This document shows positions 34,736 through 39,419 of a DNA stretch of 39,419 bases, one piece after another. Origin of the DNA: Thermoplasmatota archaeon (GTDB lineage Archaea; Thermoplasmatota; Penumbrarchaeia; Penumbrarchaeales; Penumbrarchaeaceae); the NCBI GenBank assembly GCA_029762535.1, contig JARVGK010000007.1:1-39419 (forward strand). The letters are read 5' to 3'. The notes under the pieces were generated by a model. It worked only from the letters and a program-made list of their open reading frames with translations, did not search any database and was not told where the DNA came from. How positions within the stretch are numbered: the stretch's first letter is position 1; each line of letters opens with the position of its first letter. Position numbers and translations under genes: made by a program.

Positions 34736-34745
34736 TTATTAAAAA
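34736..34745 (-). promoter_or_regulatory. TATA element of the C25 peptidase gene
   Basis: On the minus strand this reads TTTTTAATAA, about 41 bases before the ATG at 34695. A start near 34711 gives a short leader with GGTGG. The same AT-rich patch may also feed mutS on the plus strand, where the leader would be about 90 bases. Confidence 0.5.
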
Positions 34746-34853
34746 CCGTTGAAGGATATAACGCATTTGGTATGGCTCCCAACACTCGTAGGGGGAAAAG
34801 GGGGAGAAACCCTAAAATCATCATGGACACATCCCCCTAGAGGAAGTCCCCGA

Positions 34854-37595
34854 ATGAGCGATACAGAGAGAGACCTGACGCCCTTGATGAAGCAGTACAT
34901 GAGGATCAAGGAGAAGCACAAGGATGCCATCCTTCTTTACAGGATGGGGGACTTCTACGAGATGTTCTTCGAGGACGCAGAGATCGGATCGAGGGCCCTC
35001 GACATCACCCTGACCGCGAGGGACAAGGGACCTTACGGGGGCAAGATCCCCCTGGCCGGGATCCCCTACCACGCGCTGGACGCATACCTTCCACGCCTGG
35101 TGAGGCAGGGCCACAAGGTCGTGATCGTGGAGCAGACCGAGGACCCGAAAAAGGCAAAGGGGATCGTGAAAAGGGACGTGGTCCAGATCGTGACGCCCGG
35201 GACCATGGTCCTGCCGGAGAAGCAGCAGGAGAAGGGGAACACCTTCCTCTCCGCCCTGATGTGGAGGCCGCATGAAGGCGTGGGATCGGAGGACGTCGTT
35301 GCGGAGGACAGGGGACTGAGCCAGGAGAAGGTCGTCATTCCACCCGCCGATTACGGGCTCGCGCACATCGACGTCTCCACAGGCGATTTCTCAGCAACGG
35401 AGATAACAGGGGACGGGGCCTTCTCGAGGACGGTCTCCGAGCTCCTCAACTACGGCTCCGTGGAGGTCATAATACCCGATTCCATGTCCAAAAGGGAGGG
35501 GGTCGTCAAGGAGTTGAGGACCCAGCTGGGGGAAGGCGCCGTGGTGACGTCCTTCCCCGACCACAACTTCATGAGGAGCTTCTGCGAGGATATGCTGAGA
35601 AGCCAGCTCTCAGTGGTGAGCCTCGAGGGGTTCGGCCTCTGCGAGAGGGAATTGGCCGTCGGGTGCGCAGGGGCCGTCCTTGCCTACGCCCGTGAGAACC
35701 AGATGTGCGATCTGGGCCATATAGGGTCGATCAGGTACAGGGGCGGTTCGGAGGGCATGGTCCTTGACTCGACCACGATCCGCAACCTTGAGGTGCTGAA
35801 GAACTCCAGGGACCACAGCTTAAGGGGAACGCTCCTTGAGCTTTTGGACCAGACCAGGACCGCGATGGGTTCCAGAGCGATGAGGTCATGGATGCAGCAC
35901 CCACTGACCGATGTGGAGAGGATCGAGGAGAGGCTGGACGCCGTTTCCGTCCTTTCAAGGGACCTATTCCTGCGCTCCGATATCAAGGATGCCCTCGGGA
36001 AGGTGTCCGATCTCGATCGGATACTCATGAGGCTCAGCACGGGAAGGGGCTGCGCCAGGGACCTTATATCGCTCAAGGGCAGCCTGGAGGGCATAACCGA
36101 ACTGAAACGACACCTGGACCAGGATGCTGTGAAGGGTTCAGCGCTCCTTGCGGGGCTCGGTGTGGAGCTTGACCCATTGGAGGATATCGTATCCCTCATC
36201 GATATTGCGATAAAGGAGGACCCCCCGCTTTCGATAAAAGACGGGGGAATGATCAAACAGGGTTACTCCCCCGAGCTCGATGAGGTCAGCCGCTCCGCCT
36301 CGGGAGCCAGGGAATGGCTCAAGAGCTTCGAGGATTCCGAGAGGAACAGGACCGGTATAAGGTCCCTCAAGGTCAAGTTCAACAACGTCTTCGGGTACTT
36401 CATAGAGGTGACAAAAGCCAACCTCGAACTCGTTCCGCCGGAGTATACGAGAAAACAGACGATAAGCAACGGCGAGAGGTTCATAACACCCGATCTCAAG
36501 GAGAAGGAGTCGCTCATCCTAAACGCCGACGAGAGGATCGCCGAGATAGAGAGGGGGATCTTCGAGGAGGTGGTCGGGACCGTACTCGAAAGCTCGAGCG
36601 GCATACAGAAGAACGCCAGGGCCGCATCGGCACTGGACGTCATAAACGCCCTCTCGGACATTTCCCAGCGGAAGAACTACGTCAGGCCCGCCATCACCGA
36701 AGGGAAGGGCATCAGGATAGAGGGCGGGCGGCATCCCGTCATAGAGGACCGGGTGCCGTGGGGTTTCGTCCCCAACGATGCGGTTCTCTCCCCCCAGGAC
36801 GGCCATCTGATGATACTGACCGGTCCCAACATGGCCGGCAAGTCCACTTACATGAGGCAGGTGGCCCTCATCGCGATCATGGCCCAGATGGGATGCTACG
36901 TCCCGGCGAGATCGGCCACCATCGGCGTCATCGACCGCATCTTCACAAGGGTCGGGGCATCGGACGACCTGTCCAGGGGGCAGTCCACCTTCATGGTGGA
37001 GATGCTGGAGCTCGCCGGGATCCTCAACGGGGCCACGGAAAGGTCCCTTATACTCCTGGACGAGATAGGGCGGGGCACATCGACCTACGACGGCATGGCT
37101 CTCGCATGGGCCGTTGTGGAGCATCTCGCCAGCCCGGAAGGACAAAAGGCCCTCACCCTCTTCGCCACTCATTACCATCAGCTGACATCGCTAGAGGGCC
37201 AGCTGGAGGGGGTCATCAACTATCAGATGTCCGTGGCGGAGGACGAGAGGGGCATAACCTTCCTCAGGAAGGTGGCCAGGGGTGCGGCTTCCAGATCCTA
37301 CGGGATCGACGTCGCGAAGCTTGCAGGCGTGCCGCCTTCGATAGTCGAGAGGGCGCGAGAGGTCCTCTCCGGATTGGAATCGGAGGATACAGGGGTGACG
37401 CCCATCATGGTTCCAAGTATGACAAGGACCCCGACAAGGTCCGTTCAAATGGTGCTGTTCCCCACTGAGGAGATGGCAGGACCGCCCAGGTCCGATCCCG
37501 TCAAGGATGAGATCGAGAGGCTGGACCCGAACAACATGACGCCGCTTGAGGCTCTCGAGGCCATCTACCGCCTCAGGAAGAAGCTGTCGGAATGA
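34854..37595 (+). CDS. mutS: DNA mismatch repair protein MutS (MutS1 type)
   Basis: The ATG at 34854 is chosen because the protein then starts at the family N-terminus (LTPLMKQYMRIKEKHKD) and AGGAAG lies upstream; the frame is open back to 34749. The 913-residue protein has the mismatch-reading F34-Y-E36 motif in GDFYEMFFEDA, the connector, lever and clamp regions (NNVFGYFIEVTKAN, then RFITPDLKEKE), and the ABC-type ATPase: Walker A GPNMAGKST at 657-665, the STFMVEMLE segment, Walker B LILLDEIGRGTSTYDG and FATHYH. The C-terminal MTPLEALEAIYRLRKKL is typical of MutS1. It recognises mismatches and small loops. An insertion of about 25 residues near residue 145 is specific to this copy. No mutL is in the window. 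MutS1 is patchy in archaea, so ancient transfer from bacteria is likely by family knowledge. Confidence 0.95.
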   Translation: MSDTERDLTPLMKQYMRIKEKHKDAILLYRMGDFYEMFFEDAEIGSRALDITLTARDKGPYGGKIPLAGIPYHALDAYLPRLVRQGHKVVIVEQTEDPKKAKGIVKRDVVQIVTPGTMVLPEKQQEKGNTFLSALMWRPHEGVGSEDVVAEDRGLSQEKVVIPPADYGLAHIDVSTGDFSATEITGDGAFSRTVSELLNYGSVEVIIPDSMSKREGVVKELRTQLGEGAVVTSFPDHNFMRSFCEDMLRSQLSVVSLEGFGLCERELAVGCAGAVLAYARENQMCDLGHIGSIRYRGGSEGMVLDSTTIRNLEVLKNSRDHSLRGTLLELLDQTRTAMGSRAMRSWMQHPLTDVERIEERLDAVSVLSRDLFLRSDIKDALGKVSDLDRILMRLSTGRGCARDLISLKGSLEGITELKRHLDQDAVKGSALLAGLGVELDPLEDIVSLIDIAIKEDPPLSIKDGGMIKQGYSPELDEVSRSASGAREWLKSFEDSERNRTGIRSLKVKFNNVFGYFIEVTKANLELVPPEYTRKQTISNGERFITPDLKEKESLILNADERIAEIERGIFEEVVGTVLESSSGIQKNARAASALDVINALSDISQRKNYVRPAITEGKGIRIEGGRHPVIEDRVPWGFVPNDAVLSPQDGHLMILTGPNMAGKSTYMRQVALIAIMAQMGCYVPARSATIGVIDRIFTRVGASDDLSRGQSTFMVEMLELAGILNGATERSLILLDEIGRGTSTYDGMALAWAVVEHLASPEGQKALTLFATHYHQLTSLEGQLEGVINYQMSVAEDERGITFLRKVARGAASRSYGIDVAKLAGVPPSIVERAREVLSGLESEDTGVTPIMVPSMTRTPTRSVQMVLFPTEEMAGPPRSDPVKDEIERLDPNNMTPLEALEAIYRLRKKLSE

Positions 37596-37600
37596 GGGAG

Positions 37601-37610
37601 TATATTTTTA
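37601..37610 (+). promoter_or_regulatory. TATA element of the tandem thyX gene
   Basis: TATATTTTTA lies right after the mutS stop and about 40 bases before the thyX start. It indicates a separate promoter from mutS. The predicted transcript would begin near 37630, just ahead of the GGTGA ribosome site at 37636-37640. Confidence 0.55.
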
Positions 37611-37643
37611 AGACAGCGGCATTTACCCGATGAAAGGTGAATT

Positions 37644-39068
37644 ATGATGAAGGTGACCCTCGCCGGGGCGACACTTGACCGAAGGTTCTGGAAGGACGAT
37701 CCCGCCGCCACTCCCGAGACCATATCCGCGGCCTATGCCAGGATATCCCACAGCCCGAAGACGATAGATAAGCTCAGGGACGAGGCCGTGGAGCATGTGG
37801 AATCCGCCAGGAGGTCAAACGAGACCATCGTTTACAAAATGGGGCACTCCTCCATCGCGGAGCATGCCGTGTTCAATATCGATCTCGAGGACTGCTCGAG
37901 GCTATTGGTCGAGTTCGTCGAGAGGCATCGCCTGGCCTCCTTCACGGAGAGGTCGCAGCGATACGTGTTCTTCGGAGACAAGGCCCCGATACAGCCTCCG
38001 GAGATGAGGGGGTCCGAGCTTGGAAAGATGCTGTCAGAGCTCGACGCCGATAGGTTCGAGATGTACAATCACCTTATCGGAAGGGAGGGCCTTAGATCCA
38101 AATACGGGGACTCGCTGCTGGAGGAGGCCAGGTATATCCTGGGCCTGACATGCCCCACGGACATCGGCATGACCGTTAACGCGAGGGAGTTGGAGCACAT
38201 CTTGGCCAGGGCCTCGGTCCACCCACTGTCCGAAGTAAGGGAACTGTCCGGTCTCCTCAGGGACGCGGCCGGATCCTTGGCCCCCTCCCTGATCAAATAT
38301 ACCGATGAGAGACCCTTCCGAAAGGAGGCCGCAGAGGGCATGCTCAAGGCCATTGGAAGGTTCATGGGGGAGGGAAAGGGATCCCGGGAGGAGACAGGGT
38401 CCCTTGGTTCGGGGAAGGTCTGCTCCGAGCTGCCCTCGATGTCGGATGACCCGGAATCCGAGGTGATCGCAGCCCTCATCTTCGAGCTGACGGAGTTGGA
38501 CCTACCTACCTGCAGGTCCATCGCCAGGGACCTTGACGACGATGATATGAGGGAGTTCCTCCTGCCGATCTTCGAAGGTTATCCGGTCCATGCCTCCCTG
38601 CCGCGCGCATTCGAGATGATGGACCTCGTCTTCGACCTGGAGATCAGCGCCTCGGCCTTCGCCCAGCTCAAGAGGCACCGGATGGCGACGTTGATAACCC
38701 AGCGCTATTCCCCACGGTCCTGGGAGACCCCGAGGATAATGCTCGAGGATCCAGACATCGCCGCCAGGTACGTGGACCTGATGAAGAGAGGGGCCGAACT
38801 GCACGACAGGGTAAAAGAGAGGTTCGGCCCCGACGTTGCCCAGTACTGCCTTTGCAACGCGGACAGGCGGAGGGCCGTCCTGAAGATGAACATGAGGGAG
38901 CTCTACCATTTCGTTAGGCTCAGGTCCGACGTCCATGCGCAGTCGGAGATCAGGAGGATATCGGATGGGATCTCCAAGGTCATGGTCGAGCGCTACCCCG
39001 TTATATCCTCCATGCTCTGCGGGAAGGACGGGTTCGATGATGCGAGGTTCTGCTTCCTCGGGAAATGA
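37644..39068 (+). CDS. thyX: Tandem ThyX-like flavin-dependent thymidylate synthase
   Basis: A 474-residue protein made of two ThyX-like halves. ThyX methylates dUMP to dTMP using FAD, NADPH and methylene-tetrahydrofolate. The first half carries the signature R94-H95-R96 with seven residues to S104, within RHRLASFTERSQRY, and GHSSIAEHAVFNI upstream. The second half has R344-H345-R346 in RHRMATLITQRYSPRSW, where the Ser position is R354, and ends with RRISDGISKVM. Single-domain ThyX is about 220-250 residues; double-length forms are known, for example in Chlamydia. The first half has the better-kept motif. ATGs at 37644 and 37647 are adjacent. GGTGA is three and six bases upstream respectively, favouring 37647. 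It follows mutS by 48 bases but has its own TATA element. Confidence 0.88.
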   Translation: MMKVTLAGATLDRRFWKDDPAATPETISAAYARISHSPKTIDKLRDEAVEHVESARRSNETIVYKMGHSSIAEHAVFNIDLEDCSRLLVEFVERHRLASFTERSQRYVFFGDKAPIQPPEMRGSELGKMLSELDADRFEMYNHLIGREGLRSKYGDSLLEEARYILGLTCPTDIGMTVNARELEHILARASVHPLSEVRELSGLLRDAAGSLAPSLIKYTDERPFRKEAAEGMLKAIGRFMGEGKGSREETGSLGSGKVCSELPSMSDDPESEVIAALIFELTELDLPTCRSIARDLDDDDMREFLLPIFEGYPVHASLPRAFEMMDLVFDLEISASAFAQLKRHRMATLITQRYSPRSWETPRIMLEDPDIAARYVDLMKRGAELHDRVKERFGPDVAQYCLCNADRRRAVLKMNMRELYHFVRLRSDVHAQSEIRRISDGISKVMVERYPVISSMLCGKDGFDDARFCFLGK

Positions 39069-39078
39069 CGGCAAAACG

Positions 39079-39088
39079 GTATATAATC
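39079..39088 (+). promoter_or_regulatory. TATA element of the small zinc-finger gene
   Basis: GTATATAATC lies ten bases after the thyX stop. The predicted transcription start is near 39106-39110, giving a very short leader before the TTG at 39117 or ATG at 39123. Confidence 0.55.
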
Positions 39089-39116
39089 CGGTTGAGGATA
39101 TACCCCCGGTGATAGC

Positions 39117-39299
39117 TTGAAGATGGCCTCCAACTGCCACATCTGCCAGAGGCCCGCATTCCAGAACTGCCTGCTTTGCGGTCTGCCAACTTGCAGGGAA
39201 CACCTCGACGAGAGGGGGTTCGCCTGCAGCAAATGCGTCCCCGGGGCGAAGAGATCCAGGGCCTCCAGAGGGCCAGGCGATCCCGGGGGAGTGGTCTGA
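39117..39299 (+). CDS. Small eight-ligand zinc-finger protein (HIT/B-box-like spacing)
   Basis: A 60-residue protein with C7-x2-C10, C18-x2-C21, C26-x2-H29 and C37-x2-C40, enough to bind two zinc ions in a cross-brace as in HIT-type or B-box fingers. The remaining 20 residues are Lys/Arg/Gly-rich. Numbering is from a TTG at 39117, which has GGTGA four bases upstream; an ATG at 39123 is ten bases from that site, so the start is open to two readings and the finger is intact in both. Such fingers act mostly in protein-protein contacts. It lies just before, and may be co-transcribed with, the gene starting at 39326. Confidence 0.7.
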   Translation: MKMASNCHICQRPAFQNCLLCGLPTCREHLDERGFACSKCVPGAKRSRASRGPGDPGGVV

Positions 39300-39325
39300 T
39301 ATCCTTCTCCATATCCCTCGAGGGG

Positions 39326-39419
39326 ATGATGCCGCTTGACATCGATATGATAGCCGAGGCTCTGGATTCGGTCTATAGAAGGGAACCCCCGCCCTTTTCC
39401 ACCTATGTCGCCCCTCTCG
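39326..39419 (+). CDS. Start of a gene cut by the window edge, possibly endonuclease III-like
   Basis: Only about 31 codons are visible. Adjacent ATGs lie at 39326 and 39329, directly after GAGGGG. The visible peptide contains IDMIAEALDSVYRREPPPF followed by STYVAPL. This recalls the region just before the DPF-x-x-L-x-[A/S]-T-[I/V]-L-S segment of archaeal endonuclease III (Nth) proteins, but the diagnostic helix-hairpin-helix and Fe-S cluster parts are outside the window. The function is therefore a guess from a short stretch. Confidence 0.4.
   Translation, partial: MMPLDIDMIAEALDSVYRREPPPFSTYVAPL

Noticed and set aside
36314..37468. A 384-codon open frame in another frame of mutS.
   Set aside because: It is Arg/Gly/His-rich with no domain and lies wholly inside the mutS ATPase and clamp regions.

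Overview
The window looks like a chromosomal segment of a euryarchaeon, most likely in or near the Thermoplasmatota. This is inferred from gene content: radB, an archaeal-type ArgRS, aIF2-beta, archaeal TATA elements, many GGTGA/GGAGG Shine-Dalgarno sites, and long secreted proteins built from Ig, PKD and cadherin-like repeats with one C-terminal membrane helix. Most of the window is GC-rich with G/C-ending codons. The first 3.2 kb is clearly more AT-rich. I see no tRNA, rRNA, CRISPR array or insertion sequence. No gene-free stretch exceeds 300 bases; the longest is about 290 bases (3163-3453).

Layout. 1-3162 (minus): two AT-rich genes for exported beta-propeller-like proteins, the first running off the left edge. 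3454-4317 (plus): pirin, tail-to-tail with 4314-7973 (minus), a membrane metallopeptidase-like protein with a very acidic cytosolic head. 8073-19090 (minus) reads as one operon in transcription order: a 2067-residue surface protein with about 16 alternating Ig-like modules, a VWA protein, a polytopic membrane protein ending in a Cdc48-type AAA+ ATPase, and a small three-helix membrane protein. 19196-20988 (minus): an unrecognised gene translationally coupled to radB. 21080-23564 (plus): argS and aIF2-beta with a TRAM domain. 23626-27378 (minus): a 1250-residue surface protein with a cytosolic zinc ribbon, with a paired-repeat promoter and leader hairpin. 27575-30787 (plus): an MBL-fold hydrolase, DUF167, an unrecognised gene and a patatin-like lipase. 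30757-34695 (minus): a C25 (gingipain-like) peptidase with Ig/PKD modules. 34854-39419 (plus): mutS, a tandem ThyX, a small zinc-finger protein and the start of a possible endonuclease III gene.

How the genes fit together. Two themes interleave. One is information processing and DNA upkeep: radB and its partner, mutS, thyX, argS, aIF2-beta. The other is cell-surface biology: five large membrane-anchored or exported proteins, two of them probable peptidases, each with a different cytosolic tail. The most unusual unit is the 8.1-19.1 kb operon. It could be a surface assembly, remodelling or quality-control machine in which a membrane-embedded AAA+ motor works with a VWA protein and a giant repeat protein. 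That role is inferred from architecture and gene order only.
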